Below, one piece after another: positions 1 through 8,492 of a stretch of 64,000 nt of DNA. How positions within the stretch are numbered: the stretch's first letter is position 1; every line of letters starts with the position of its first letter. The notes beneath the pieces are model-generated. The model was not told where the DNA came from. It made no database searches and saw nothing but the letters and a program-made list of their open reading frames with translations. The stretch is taken from contig NZ_JBFNXW010000001.1 of assembly GCF_040811775.1 (NCBI RefSeq), forward strand, positions 744,001 through 808,000. Direction: 5' to 3'. Position numbers and translations under genes: made by a program. The stretch comes from Balneola sp. MJW-20 (lineage in GTDB: Bacteria > Bacteroidota > Rhodothermia > Balneolales > Balneolaceae).

Positions 1-2
1 TC

Positions 3-137
3 TGGGTACGATGGACTATTCCAAGATTTAAATACAACCAGGTTATGAAGTTAGGCTGGAGCAGGTTACTACCGCTCAGTATTCTGAACTTCATGATCAT
101 TGCAACCGGTATGTATATTTATCATAACTTCTTCTGA
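3..137 (+). CDS. nuoH: NADH-quinone oxidoreductase subunit H, C-terminal end (partial)
   Basis: The window opens inside a gene. The third forward frame reads 44 residues to a TGA at 135-137, starting [19 protein letters not shown]. This matches the conserved C-terminal loop and last helix of NuoH, whose family pattern is roughly F-V-R-W-T-x-P-R-F-R-Y-D-Q-L-M. NuoH is the membrane subunit of respiratory complex I that helps form the quinone-binding site. The last residues are a hydrophobic helix ([14 protein letters not shown]), as expected for an inner-membrane protein. A strong terminator follows 24 bases after the stop, so nuoH seems to be the last gene of its transcript. The call rests only on this C-terminal fragment. 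Confidence 0.82.
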   Translation, partial: WVRWTIPRFKYNQVMKLGWSRLLPLSILNFMIIATGMYIYHNFF

Positions 138-160
138 TCATATATTAGATATTCATTTAA

Positions 161-189
161 GCCTCTGCCCTAACGCAGAGGCTTTTTTT
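161..189 (+). terminator. Intrinsic terminator after nuoH
   Basis: An 8-bp perfect stem (GCCTCTGC at 161-168 with GCAGAGGC at 175-182), a 6-base loop and a run of seven T (183-189) directly follow the nuoH stop codon. Confidence 0.9.
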
Positions 190-296
190 ATTCAATGCAT
201 CACATGAATTGCCTAACCCAAAGATGTGATATGAATGTTAACATCAGTACAATAGATTCAACCAAGAGCTTTTAAACAAACACTAACGGAGACATC

Positions 297-809
297 ATGA
301 AAAGTCTATTATTATCTTCACTTCTTATTTCTTCCCTATTTATAAGTTCATGTATAGTCGGAGATGAAGGTCCTGCAGGCCCTCCTGGCCGTGATGGCAC
401 CGTTGAGATTTACACAAGTACGATTCAAATACAGGCAAGTGATTTTGTGATCGAAGACGAATATATCTCTGTTGCTGAATACGGTTGGGATAATCTGGAT
501 GTGGCAACAGTAGATGAAGGTCTGGTATTGGGTTACATCAGGTTTGAGGGAACTACTGCATGGCAATCACTCCCGCTGTCTGTTCCTTTTGAAAGTGATC
601 TGGTCGTACTCAGATATAGTTTCGATATAGAAACATTCAACCTGATTGTTGAAGGCGAAATCGCAAATAACAATGCTGCCAATGCTCAGCTTTTTGACGG
701 TGACGTGCTGAGAGTGGTAGCCATTCCTCCATCCAGACTTAAAATGGGTAAAGGCATCGATTATACTAATTATGAACAAGTGGTTGATGCGTACGGAATT
801 AAATTCTGA
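297..809 (+). CDS. Secreted lipoprotein with a short collagen-like Gly-X-Y stretch
   Basis: This encodes 170 residues. The N-terminus is a lipoprotein signal peptide with lipobox ISSC (Cys19), so it is probably anchored in the outer or inner membrane. Directly after the Cys comes GDEGPAGPPGRDG, a few Gly-X-Y triplets of collagen type. The rest has the alternating polar/hydrophobic pattern of a beta-rich domain, with no motif I recognise. The start at 297 has a GGAG-like site about 6 bases upstream. The gene stands alone between two terminators, so it is monocistronic. Short lipoproteins with one collagen-like segment after the lipobox are common in marine Bacteroidota and Balneolota; their function is unknown. 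No enzymatic role can be assigned. Confidence 0.8.
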   Translation: MKSLLLSSLLISSLFISSCIVGDEGPAGPPGRDGTVEIYTSTIQIQASDFVIEDEYISVAEYGWDNLDVATVDEGLVLGYIRFEGTTAWQSLPLSVPFESDLVVLRYSFDIETFNLIVEGEIANNNAANAQLFDGDVLRVVAIPPSRLKMGKGIDYTNYEQVVDAYGIKF

Positions 810-826
810 CCCATGACACAACGCTT

Positions 827-859
827 AAGGAGCTTTTACTTCGTGAAAGCTCCTTTTTT
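827..859 (+). terminator. Intrinsic terminator after the collagen-motif lipoprotein gene
   Basis: A stem of AAGGAGCTTT (827-836) with AAAGCTCCTT (846-855) is extended inward by TAC/GTG-type pairs around a TTC triloop and ends in a T run at 854-859. Confidence 0.9.
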
Positions 860-906
860 ATTTAGGGCTGATTCTATATAATCCTTTTGTAACTCATCAA
901 TAAATT

Positions 907-1998
907 ATGGAACAAGATCCTAAACAGATCGTCACACCTTATGCATTTGAGGTTCACCCTGAGCTTTTAGGGCTCCCCCTTGCAACTCCGAAAAGAAGAC
1001 TTGCGGCATTACTTCTGGATCTTCTGGTGGCATCCGTTCTTACCGCATTGGGTTCCCTATTCCTTGCTGTAGCTGCATCTATTCTTTTCTTTTGGCTTGC
1101 CATTAGAGAACGAAGTGCTATCTGGTGGAAAAACCTGTTGCAATTTGGTACTGCGTCATTTCTCTCCATCGGAGTATTTGTTTTGACAATTGTTATTACC
1201 GATGCCGACAAAAATAAGGCAGATATTTCATCCAGCCAGGTTATTACCGCTCAAAACGCTGATATTGACTGGGGTCAACTGGGGCAGCAGTTATCAGAAG
1301 TTCAGAATAGTGATTCTGATACTAAGGTTGATCAACTCGAGAATCTGGGTCTGCAATTAATCTCAAAACTTGCTGACTCAAGAAATAGTGACTATGTAAT
1401 TTCTGATGAGATATATACTGATCAGTTCATTCTAAGCCTGCGTGATCTTGGATTTGCGATCAGCGTACGTGATACCACAGCGATGGATTCCCTGATCGCT
1501 GACATCTATCCGGTTCTGGCTGGACCAGAGCTTAAAGCAAAAGACAAGAAAATAAGAGAATTGCTTCTTGATAAAAGTAACCTAATACAAGAGAATGAGG
1601 AACTGGATGAGCAAATCGCCAATCCGTCCTTTAAGAGAATAGTATCTGCTGCTGCCTCGGATTTTGGACTGAGCGTAGGCTGGATTGGGGTCTATTTCGT
1701 CTTATGTCTTGCTACCTTTAAAGGTCAGACAATCGGAAAAAAAGTATTAAGCATTCGGGTAGTAAGGCTGAACAAACAATCTATTGGATTATGGTACTCT
1801 TTTGAGCGATTCGGCGGTTATTTTGCCGGACTGGCTACAGGCCTTCTGGGCTTTATGCAGATCTTCTGGGATGCAAATCGTCAGGGAATACATGATAAGA
1901 TCGCAGGCACAGTAGTCACAGACCTTCGCCCAGCCAGTATTGAGAAATACAACGCCCTAAGAAACAAGATAATCAGCGAAGAAAACCTGCTGGACTAG
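907..1998 (+). CDS. RDD family integral membrane protein
   Basis: This encodes 363 residues. Residues 29-34 (PKRRLAA) and the following long hydrophobic segment resemble the start of an RDD domain, named for conserved Arg-Asp-Asp residues. A second transmembrane pair and the typical motif GQTIGKKVLSIRVV lie near residues 273-287. The C-terminal helix FWDANRQGIHDKIAGTVV is the most conserved RDD segment. Unusually, a soluble insert of about 125 residues (roughly 100-225), predicted helical and acidic, separates the first and second hydrophobic regions. RDD proteins are poorly understood; some have been linked to ion (Na+/H+) transport. The gene converges on metF with only 7 bases between the stops. 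Confidence 0.8.
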   Translation: MEQDPKQIVTPYAFEVHPELLGLPLATPKRRLAALLLDLLVASVLTALGSLFLAVAASILFFWLAIRERSAIWWKNLLQFGTASFLSIGVFVLTIVITDADKNKADISSSQVITAQNADIDWGQLGQQLSEVQNSDSDTKVDQLENLGLQLISKLADSRNSDYVISDEIYTDQFILSLRDLGFAISVRDTTAMDSLIADIYPVLAGPELKAKDKKIRELLLDKSNLIQENEELDEQIANPSFKRIVSAAASDFGLSVGWIGVYFVLCLATFKGQTIGKKVLSIRVVRLNKQSIGLWYSFERFGGYFAGLATGLLGFMQIFWDANRQGIHDKIAGTVVTDLRPASIEKYNALRNKIISEENLLD

Positions 1999-2005
1999 TT
2001 GTCTT

Positions 2006-2959
2006 TTAAAACAAGGCTTTTGCCACTTCATACACCGGATTTGACCTTCCCATAGAATAGAAGTGAAGCACGGGTACTCCGTAGTCTATAAGTTCTTTAC
2101 ACTGTTCGATCGCCCATTCCGTACCCACTACTTTGGCTGCATCATTATCTTTACAGCTATCCAGCTCTTTACTCAGTTCGTAAGGAAGATCAACACTGAA
2201 CATCTGTGGGAGTATGCTGGTATGTGTTTTGGAGGTAATAGGCTTTATACCGGGTATGATCGGGATATCAATTCCTTTCGCTTTGCACTTCTCAACAAAA
2301 TCAAAGTAAACCTTATTATCAAAGAACATTTGAGTTACAATATAATCGGCCCCGAGATCCACCTTCATTTTCAGGTATTTCAGATCAGTATCCAGGTTTG
2401 GTGCCGCAAAATGTTTTTCCGGGTATCCTGCGACCCCTATACAAAAATTGGAAGCAGTCGGATTCTGAATCTCGTCATCCAGGTATTCTCCTTTGTTTAA
2501 GTTAACTACCTGTTCGATAAGGTCTGAGGCATATTCATTACCATCCGGCTCCGGGACAAATCTTTTTTCAGGAGACCTGCTGTCTCCCTGGATCAGCAGT
2601 AAATTTTCTATTCCCAGAAAATTGAGATCAATAAGTGCATTTTCAGTTTCTTCTCTGGTAAATCCACCACAGATTATATGCGGGACAGCATCAACCTTAT
2701 ATTTATTCTGTATGGCAGCACATATACCGACCGTACCGGGTCTCTTTCGGACCGTTTTCCGCTCCAGCAGTCCGTTATCCCTTTTTTTGTAAACATATTC
2801 CTCTCGGTGGTAGGTAACATCCACAAAAGGAGGTTTAAACTCCATCAGCGGATCCATGTGATCAAACAATGAATTGATATTCTGCCCTTTTAAAGGAGGC
2901 AGTACTTCAAATGAGAATAGCGTGTCTTTTGCGGTGTTAAGATGTTCGGTGATCTTCAT
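2006..2959 (-). CDS. metF: 5,10-methylenetetrahydrofolate reductase
   Basis: This 317-residue protein belongs to the MetF family, an FAD-dependent TIM barrel that reduces 5,10-methylene-THF to 5-methyl-THF, the methyl donor for methionine synthase. The family signature near the N-terminus is visible: FSFEVLPPLKG (the Glu aligns with the catalytic Glu of E. coli MetF), followed by VDVTYH. Further on are HIICGG and GADYIVTQMFFDN, the conserved flavin/folate-binding strands. Its start lies 2 bases after the metH stop, so it is translationally linked to metH and under the same SAM riboswitch. Length is normal for the family, which is about 290-320. Confidence 0.95.
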   Translation of the reverse strand: MKITEHLNTAKDTLFSFEVLPPLKGQNINSLFDHMDPLMEFKPPFVDVTYHREEYVYKKRDNGLLERKTVRKRPGTVGICAAIQNKYKVDAVPHIICGGFTREETENALIDLNFLGIENLLLIQGDSRSPEKRFVPEPDGNEYASDLIEQVVNLNKGEYLDDEIQNPTASNFCIGVAGYPEKHFAAPNLDTDLKYLKMKVDLGADYIVTQMFFDNKVYFDFVEKCKAKGIDIPIIPGIKPITSKTHTSILPQMFSVDLPYELSKELDSCKDNDAAKVVGTEWAIEQCKELIDYGVPVLHFYSMGRSNPVYEVAKALF

Positions 2960-2961
2960 GT

Positions 2962-5652
2962 TTAATGATTATAATCGATAATTGATGCCAGCCATTTTTC
3001 GGTTTTTTCTACCGACTGCCCTTTTCTTCTTGAATAATCTTCAACCTGATCCTTTGCTATGTTTCCAACTCGGAAATATGAGGATCCGGGGTGAGAGAAA
3101 TAAAACCCACTCACTGATGATGCCGGGTACATTGCACAAGATTCGGTTAAACGAATTCCTATGTTTTCCTCTACTTTGAGCAGGTCAAATAAAGTGATCT
3201 TTTCCGTGTGATCCGGGCAGGCCGGGTAGCCCGGGGCAGGCCTGATTCCGCGGTATTCTTCCTGAATGAGTTGCTCATTATTCAGGTCTTCGGTATCTGC
3301 ATAGGCCCAGAACTCTGTTCTTACTCTTTGATGCATCCTTTCTGCGAAAGCTTCAGCAAGACGATCGGCAACAGCTTTGACCAGAATTATATTATACTCA
3401 TCATTATTCTGTTCAAATTCTTCAATCATCTTTTCTATTCCAATTCCTGCAGTAACTGCAAAGAGGCCCATATAATCTGTACCGGATACCTTTTCCGGGC
3501 GGATAAAATCAGATAGGCAACTATTGACCTGTCCGGTTCTTTTCCTGCTTTGTTGCCGCAGAAAATGAAATTTGGTTAATACCTTCTTTTCCTCTTCATC
3601 GTCGTAAAGAAGTATATCATCGCCTACAGCTGCAGCCGGATAAAAGCCAATGACGGCCTTTGCCTTGAGTAGATCTTCTTCTACAATTCGGTCAATTAAA
3701 GCATTTGCATCCTTATACAAAGTCAGAGCCTGCTCACCAATCACTTTATCCTCCAGAATATGCGGATACTTCCCAGTAAGCATCCAGGTTCTGAAAAAAG
3801 GTGACCAGTCTATAAAATTTCTAAGTTCACTAATTTGATAGTCATTAAAGTATTTATTCCCGATAAATGCAGGCTTTTGGGTGTTAAGATCTTCCCATTG
3901 CCCTTTAAACCGATTTTCTCTGGCTTCGTCTATGGCTAATAGATCTTTTTTATTGGTTCGGTTCGCATGCTGTTCCCTCAGTTGATCATACTCACTATTC
4001 AGATCTTCAATGAATGCAGTGCTCTTTTGATCACTCAGGATATCGCCGGCAACCGTAACAGCCTTTGATGCATCCAGAACATGAGTAGCAATTCCGCTGT
4101 ATTGCGGAGCGATCTTAACTGCTGTGTGTAATCTTGAAGTGGTGGCTCCACCTATAAGAAGTGGAATATTAAGCCCCCTGCTTTCCATTTCTTTTGCCAC
4201 ATAGATCATTTCATCGAGTGATGGTGTGATCAGGCCACTCAGACCGATGGCATCTACATTGTGCTTAATTGCTTCATCAATGATCTTTTCGGTCGGTACC
4301 ATCACCCCGAGATCTATGATCTTATAGTTATTACAGGCGAGTACTACACTAACAATATTCTTTCCGATATCATGTACGTCCCCTTTTACTGTGGCCAGCA
4401 AAATTGTGGGCTGCTGTTTGGTATCTTTATTCGCTTTCTTTTCTTCCTCTATAAATGGTGTCAGGAAAGCCACCGCTTGTTTCATAACCCGGGCACTTTT
4501 CACTACCTGAGGCAGAAACATCTTACCTTCTCCGAACAGATCCCCTACTACATTCATACCATCCATGAGAGGGCCCTCAATAACTTCCAGAGGGCTCGCA
4601 TAGAGCTGCCTGGCTTCCTCCACATCCTCGTCAATGTAGTCATTGATACCTTTTACCAGAGAATACGTTAATCGCTCTTTTACGGGCTTTTCTCTCCATT
4701 CCTGATTCTTTTTTTCCTGAACCAGTCCTCCTTCATCTTTGTATTTCTCTGCAATTTCAAGCAACCGCTCTGTTGCATCGTCTCTTTTGTCAAAGAGTAC
4801 ATCCTCAACCCTGTTCAGCAGGTCTTCGGGAATGTCATCATAGATCTCAAGCTGCGTGGGGTTTACGATACCCATATCCATGCCATGTTCGATGGCGTGG
4901 TACAGGAAGGCAGAGTGAATAGCCTCTCTTACCCTGTTATTACCCCGAAAGGAAAAAGATACATTACTGACTCCGCCGATAATATGTGCTCCGGGCAGAT
5001 TTTCCCTGATCCATTTAGCTGCGAGAAAATAATCCAGTGCATTTCTTCGGTGTTCTTCCATTCCGGTTGCCACCGGAAATATATTCGGGTCTAAAATGAT
5101 ATCGGATGGATCCATCCCGACTTCATCACGAAGCAAATGGTAAGCCCTGCTGCATATCTCCTTTCTTCTTTCAAGGGTATCGGCCTGCCCGTCTTCATCA
5201 AAAGCCATCGCGATAACTGCAGCTCCTAATTTTTTAACGATCGATGCTCTGCGAAGAAATTCAGTCTCACCGTCTTTAAGGCTGAGGGAATTAACGATCC
5301 CTTTTCCCTGTATGCACTTTAAACCGGCCAGAATTACTTCCCACTTTGAGGAATCCACCATGATCGGAATTCTTGCTATATCCGGTTCAGAAGCGATCAG
5401 GTTCAGGAAATGGGTCATCTCCTTTGCGCTATCCAATAAACCTTCATCCATATTCACATCCAGGATCTGAGCGCCGCCCTCTACCTGATCAACCGCTACT
5501 TTCAGGGCCTGCTGATAATCCTGTTCTTTGATACAGCGAAGAAAGGCTCTTGAACCGGTTACATTGGTTCGCTCCCCGACATTGACAAAATTCGAATTAG
5601 CATTCGTTTCGAATGATTCCAGGCCGCTTAGCTTAATAGGAAGGGTATTCAT
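2962..5652 (-). CDS. metH: Methionine synthase, folate-, cobalamin- and AdoMet-binding modules (split MetH, second part)
   Basis: This 896-residue protein carries MetH modules 2-4 but lacks the homocysteine-binding barrel. Residues 20-290 form the pterin-binding domain ([18 protein letters not shown]). Residues 325-410 are the cobalamin cap. The B12 domain begins near 415 with GDVHDIGKN, whose His427 is the lower axial cobalt ligand, followed by SGLITPS and GGATTS. Residues from about 570 form the reactivation domain ([12 protein letters not shown]). It transfers methyl from methyl-THF to Cob(I)alamin and on to homocysteine held by the separate upstream protein. Start and upstream stop are 2 bases apart. 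Split MetH of this type is, to my knowledge, common in Bacteroidota relatives, so this is unlikely to be a recent frameshift. Confidence 0.94.
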   Translation of the reverse strand: MNTLPIKLSGLESFETNANSNFVNVGERTNVTGSRAFLRCIKEQDYQQALKVAVDQVEGGAQILDVNMDEGLLDSAKEMTHFLNLIASEPDIARIPIMVDSSKWEVILAGLKCIQGKGIVNSLSLKDGETEFLRRASIVKKLGAAVIAMAFDEDGQADTLERRKEICSRAYHLLRDEVGMDPSDIILDPNIFPVATGMEEHRRNALDYFLAAKWIRENLPGAHIIGGVSNVSFSFRGNNRVREAIHSAFLYHAIEHGMDMGIVNPTQLEIYDDIPEDLLNRVEDVLFDKRDDATERLLEIAEKYKDEGGLVQEKKNQEWREKPVKERLTYSLVKGINDYIDEDVEEARQLYASPLEVIEGPLMDGMNVVGDLFGEGKMFLPQVVKSARVMKQAVAFLTPFIEEEKKANKDTKQQPTILLATVKGDVHDIGKNIVSVVLACNNYKIIDLGVMVPTEKIIDEAIKHNVDAIGLSGLITPSLDEMIYVAKEMESRGLNIPLLIGGATTSRLHTAVKIAPQYSGIATHVLDASKAVTVAGDILSDQKSTAFIEDLNSEYDQLREQHANRTNKKDLLAIDEARENRFKGQWEDLNTQKPAFIGNKYFNDYQISELRNFIDWSPFFRTWMLTGKYPHILEDKVIGEQALTLYKDANALIDRIVEEDLLKAKAVIGFYPAAAVGDDILLYDDEEEKKVLTKFHFLRQQSRKRTGQVNSCLSDFIRPEKVSGTDYMGLFAVTAGIGIEKMIEEFEQNNDEYNIILVKAVADRLAEAFAERMHQRVRTEFWAYADTEDLNNEQLIQEEYRGIRPAPGYPACPDHTEKITLFDLLKVEENIGIRLTESCAMYPASSVSGFYFSHPGSSYFRVGNIAKDQVEDYSRRKGQSVEKTEKWLASIIDYNH

Positions 5653-5654
5653 AC

Positions 5655-6650
5655 TCAGTCCCCCACTCTTTTTACCGGTTCATATCTTTCCGAGAGCTCT
5701 ACCATTTTTTTGATATGATCGGGAGTGGTTCCACAACAACCACCCAGTACATTGACTAAACCTTCTTTTAGATAGCTCTCTACCTCCTCAGCCATCATTT
5801 CCGGACTTTGATCATACTCACCAAATTCATTCGGAAGTCCTGCATTGGGATATGCACTGATAAAGAATGGGGAAATATTTGATAATCTTTTCAGATAGGG
5901 TTTTAGCTGACTGGCACCCAATGCACAATTAAGTCCAATGCTCAGGATAGGTGCATGAGATAGAGAGATCAGAAAAGCTTCCACCGTCTGTCCGGAGAGA
6001 GTTCTGCCACTGGCATCGGTTATGGTTCCGGATACCATGATTGGTACATTTTCTTCACGCTCCTCGATCAATTCCTGAAGCGCAAAAAGTGCTGCCTTCG
6101 CATTCAGTGTGTCAAAGATCGTTTCCACGAGTAAAAGGTCTACTCCTCCATCAAGCAGTCCCTCAGCCTGTTCACGATAGGCTTTGACAAGGTCATCAAA
6201 AGAAACCTCTCGAAAAGCCGGGTCTGTAACATCCGGGGATATGGAAGCGGTCTTATTCGTGGGTCCCAGGGATCCCGCAACAAATCTGGGTTTATCTGGA
6301 TCTCTTTCAGTAAATGTATCCGCAGCTTCTTTTGCGATGCGCGCGGACTCAAAATTCAGATCATATACCACTGATTCCAGTCCATAATCTGCCTGTGCGA
6401 TCGATGTCCCGCTAAATGTATTAGTTTCAATAATATCTGCACCTACCTCCAGATAGGCTTCATGGATCTCTTTTATGATATCAGGTCGGGTCAGGCTTAA
6501 TAAGTCATTATTACCCTTCAGATCACTATCATGATCTTTAAATCTTTCACCCCTGAAATCACTTTCCTCCAGAGAATACCTCTGGATCATTGTACCCATT
6601 GCGCCGTCCAGGATTAATATGCGCTTTTCTAATGCATCAAATATGGTCAC
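5655..6650 (-). CDS. metH: Homocysteine S-methyltransferase module of split methionine synthase
   Basis: This 331-residue protein is the N-terminal barrel of MetH as a free-standing gene. It shows [11 protein letters not shown] (residues 12-23) and the zinc ligands Cys242 (GLNCALGA) and Cys305/Cys306 ([10 protein letters not shown]). It binds and activates homocysteine through zinc and must pair with the downstream cobalamin protein. The start is a GTG at 6648-6650; an alternative start would have to lie before residue 12 to keep the DGAMGT loop. The upstream leader is a SAM-I riboswitch, and an 8-bp hairpin covers the start codon. The order here, homocysteine module, B12 module, metF, gives a three-gene methionine regeneration operon. 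Confidence 0.93.
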   Translation of the reverse strand: MTIFDALEKRILILDGAMGTMIQRYSLEESDFRGERFKDHDSDLKGNNDLLSLTRPDIIKEIHEAYLEVGADIIETNTFSGTSIAQADYGLESVVYDLNFESARIAKEAADTFTERDPDKPRFVAGSLGPTNKTASISPDVTDPAFREVSFDDLVKAYREQAEGLLDGGVDLLLVETIFDTLNAKAALFALQELIEEREENVPIMVSGTITDASGRTLSGQTVEAFLISLSHAPILSIGLNCALGASQLKPYLKRLSNISPFFISAYPNAGLPNEFGEYDQSPEMMAEEVESYLKEGLVNVLGGCCGTTPDHIKKMVELSERYEPVKRVGD

Positions 6651-6681
6651 TCTTTCTGTCGATTGGCTTAAAAAGAAAGAG
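6650..6681 (-). promoter_or_regulatory. Hairpin sequestering the metH start, candidate riboswitch expression platform
   Basis: On the minus strand, CTCTTTCT (plus-strand 6674-6681) is perfectly complementary to AGAAAGAG (6650-6657), with a 16-base loop. The 3' arm covers the purine stretch just before the start and the first base of the GTG start codon. This would block ribosome access and so fits translational control by the SAM-I aptamer that ends 18 bases upstream. No good intrinsic terminator is visible between aptamer and start. The pairing is seen directly; its role is inference. Confidence 0.5.
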
Positions 6682-6699
6682 CTTTGAAGGAAAAGCCTC

Positions 6700-6801
6700 G
6701 CTTATATTTCACCGCAAGCGGTGTGGGATTTAGCACCTTCTCTTTTCAGAGTGGTTGCCAAGACTTCTACGGGCCCAATCCCTCAGTCTTTCTTTATAAG
6801 C
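6700..6801 (-). ncRNA. SAM-I (S-box) riboswitch upstream of metH-metF
   Basis: Read on the minus strand, the leader holds the S-box consensus in order: P1 arm GCTTATAAAG, then GAGGGATTGGGCCC, then CTTGGCAACC, then AAGGTGCTAAATCCC, a hairpin ACCGCTTGCGGT and the closing P1 arm TATAAGC. These are the core elements of the SAM-I aptamer (P1, the kink-turn/pseudoknot strand, J3/4 and P3). SAM binding is expected to switch off methionine synthesis. The aptamer ends 49 bases before the GTG start of the homocysteine module. Confidence 0.93.
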
Positions 6802-6815
6802 ATTAAGAATTGCAC

Positions 6816-6846
6816 CAATACTAAGTAAAGCACACAATAAATCAAA
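6816..6846 (-). promoter_or_regulatory. Candidate Bacteroidota-type promoter for the riboswitch-metH operon
   Basis: On the minus strand, TTTG (6843-6846) is followed after 19 bases by TAGTATTG (6816-6823), close to the Bacteroidota -33 TTTG / -7 TAnnTTTG pattern with one mismatch. It would place the transcript start just before the riboswitch P1 arm at 6801. Confidence 0.35.
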
Positions 6847-6864
6847 ATCAGAAATCAATCGATT

Positions 6865-8484
6865 TCAAAGGGCTGTTCTTATCCCTATATGTATTTTACC
6901 GTTTGAGATAGCATCCTGCGGAGAGATCGCATAACTAAACTTAATACGGCCGATCGCGGTCCGGTAACTCAAACCAAATCCAAAGGAGTACAGATAGTCC
7001 TTCTGAACAAAACTATTATCGTTCTCATTAATAAGTTTAGGCCGATTATATCCTCCAAAAGAACCAAAAAGGAATAAATAAGAGTAAGGATCAGTGAGAT
7101 ACCGGTATTCGAGATCAGACCAAAGCATGAGGGACGCCCGGAATTGCTGCTCGCTATATCCACGCAATGAATTTGCTCCTCCAAAACGAATCAGGTCATG
7201 CAGGGTATAGTTATCTGCATCCAGAATAAAGCCATAAGCTGATAATGCAAGGATGTTTCTGGCATTTACCGGAATGAATTTTCTTAACGTGCTTTTTAAT
7301 ACACTTTGCCGGATCGTGCCAAGTGAATCATTTTCAATGTCCTTGAATGCTCTGCCGAAGGACAGCTCTATGAGAGACCCTCTTGTTGGTACCTCTGTAT
7401 TATCCAGTGTAGAGATCCTGAATCCTAGAAGTGCCGTTTGTTTAGAACCATCCGGTTCATTCAGCAGCTGATCCTCATCTCCCGCAGTTGTGTTCTGCAG
7501 GTCAATATCGCCGGTCAGGTGAAAGCCCGGATATATTTCATAGGCTGCTCCTAATCTTAAATTTCGAGCCTGATAAGTAGTATCATTCTGATAGAAATAG
7601 AAATTACTCGTTAAGCTGATCGGTATATCGGATATCCAGTCCTGAGAAAGTGAAATGTCCAGTTCACTGGTTTCCGGCCTAATCCTCTGGAAATTAAATC
7701 CGATACGGTTACCCAAAGTAAAAGCATTACGAATATTAAGGTCTATGTCGCCCACTATCTGACCTTCTCCTTCCGGGGAGGGCACATACCCGATCAGCCC
7801 TTCAAAGTCGGCAGAAGGGTGTTTCTCAGCTTCTACAAGGATCAAATATCTGTCCTCCACTTTAAAAACCGAAGGGGCACTTACACGCAGGAACCATTCG
7901 GTGCGAATCAGATCATTCCTGAGGCTGTTTAATACATACCGATTTACCACGGTTGAATCTCTCAGCCTGCTTCTTTTATTCAGGTAGTTATTCTCTTCAT
8001 CATTCAGGCCATTCACTCTAAAACTTTTAACCCAAACCTGATCACTTTTATTAACAGACCAGAAAAGATCTACTGTACAATGGTCATCATCGATCAAAAT
8101 GCTGTCAACAGTAGTAGTAGCAAATAAAAATCCCTGGTCTTTAAGACGAGTAATTATATTTCCAAAAAATGACTCGATATTATTCTCTGCGTACCATTCG
8201 GGTTTACTGATTGCAGACCATTCATCGTTTTCAGATCGGTTTTCCATGTTCAGACTATATCTGCAGCCTTTTTCCACGAACAAGGAATCCTCGCTGAATG
8301 TAACTCTGGCAGACAAATAACCTTTAGCGGCATACCATTGTGTGATCAGTGCCTGATCATTTTGCCATGCATCGGGAACATCCTTTTGCTCACCATCTTC
8401 GATCAAATAACGAACGGATTGAGAATACACTTCTTCAACGGGCAGTAAAAGGAAGAGTAAAATAATCCCGGTAAGAAGTCTCAT
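6865..8484 (-). CDS. Omp85/BamA-TamA-like outer-membrane protein
   Basis: This encodes 539 residues with a signal peptide (first ~21 residues, ending VYSQ). The first ~200 residues have the alternating pattern of one or two POTRA domains (VKSFRVNGLNDEENNYLN is POTRA-like). The C-terminal ~330 residues show amphipathic strands typical of a 16-strand barrel. The conserved loop LRGYSEQQFR matches the (V/L)RG(Y/F) motif that lies inside the barrel of Omp85 proteins. It is much shorter than BamA, so it is probably a TamA-like or 'surface antigen D15' family member with few POTRAs. Cargo is unknown. It begins 8 bases after speE and so seems to be the last gene of the polyamine transcript, an unexplained pairing. 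Confidence 0.82.
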   Translation of the reverse strand: MRLLTGIILLFLLLPVEEVYSQSVRYLIEDGEQKDVPDAWQNDQALITQWYAAKGYLSARVTFSEDSLFVEKGCRYSLNMENRSENDEWSAISKPEWYAENNIESFFGNIITRLKDQGFLFATTTVDSILIDDDHCTVDLFWSVNKSDQVWVKSFRVNGLNDEENNYLNKRSRLRDSTVVNRYVLNSLRNDLIRTEWFLRVSAPSVFKVEDRYLILVEAEKHPSADFEGLIGYVPSPEGEGQIVGDIDLNIRNAFTLGNRIGFNFQRIRPETSELDISLSQDWISDIPISLTSNFYFYQNDTTYQARNLRLGAAYEIYPGFHLTGDIDLQNTTAGDEDQLLNEPDGSKQTALLGFRISTLDNTEVPTRGSLIELSFGRAFKDIENDSLGTIRQSVLKSTLRKFIPVNARNILALSAYGFILDADNYTLHDLIRFGGANSLRGYSEQQFRASLMLWSDLEYRYLTDPYSYLFLFGSFGGYNRPKLINENDNSFVQKDYLYSFGFGLSYRTAIGRIKFSYAISPQDAISNGKIHIGIRTAL

Positions 8485-8492
8485 AAACCTTT

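Noticed and set aside
5640..5660. Frameshift or sequencing error splitting metH
   Set aside because: Both parts end and start at a domain border with proper stop and start codons, and split MetH is known in related bacteria.
6851..6866. Small hairpin GAAATC/GATTTC at the end of the Omp85-like gene as a terminator
   Set aside because: The stem is short and AT-rich and only a broken T stretch follows on the minus strand.
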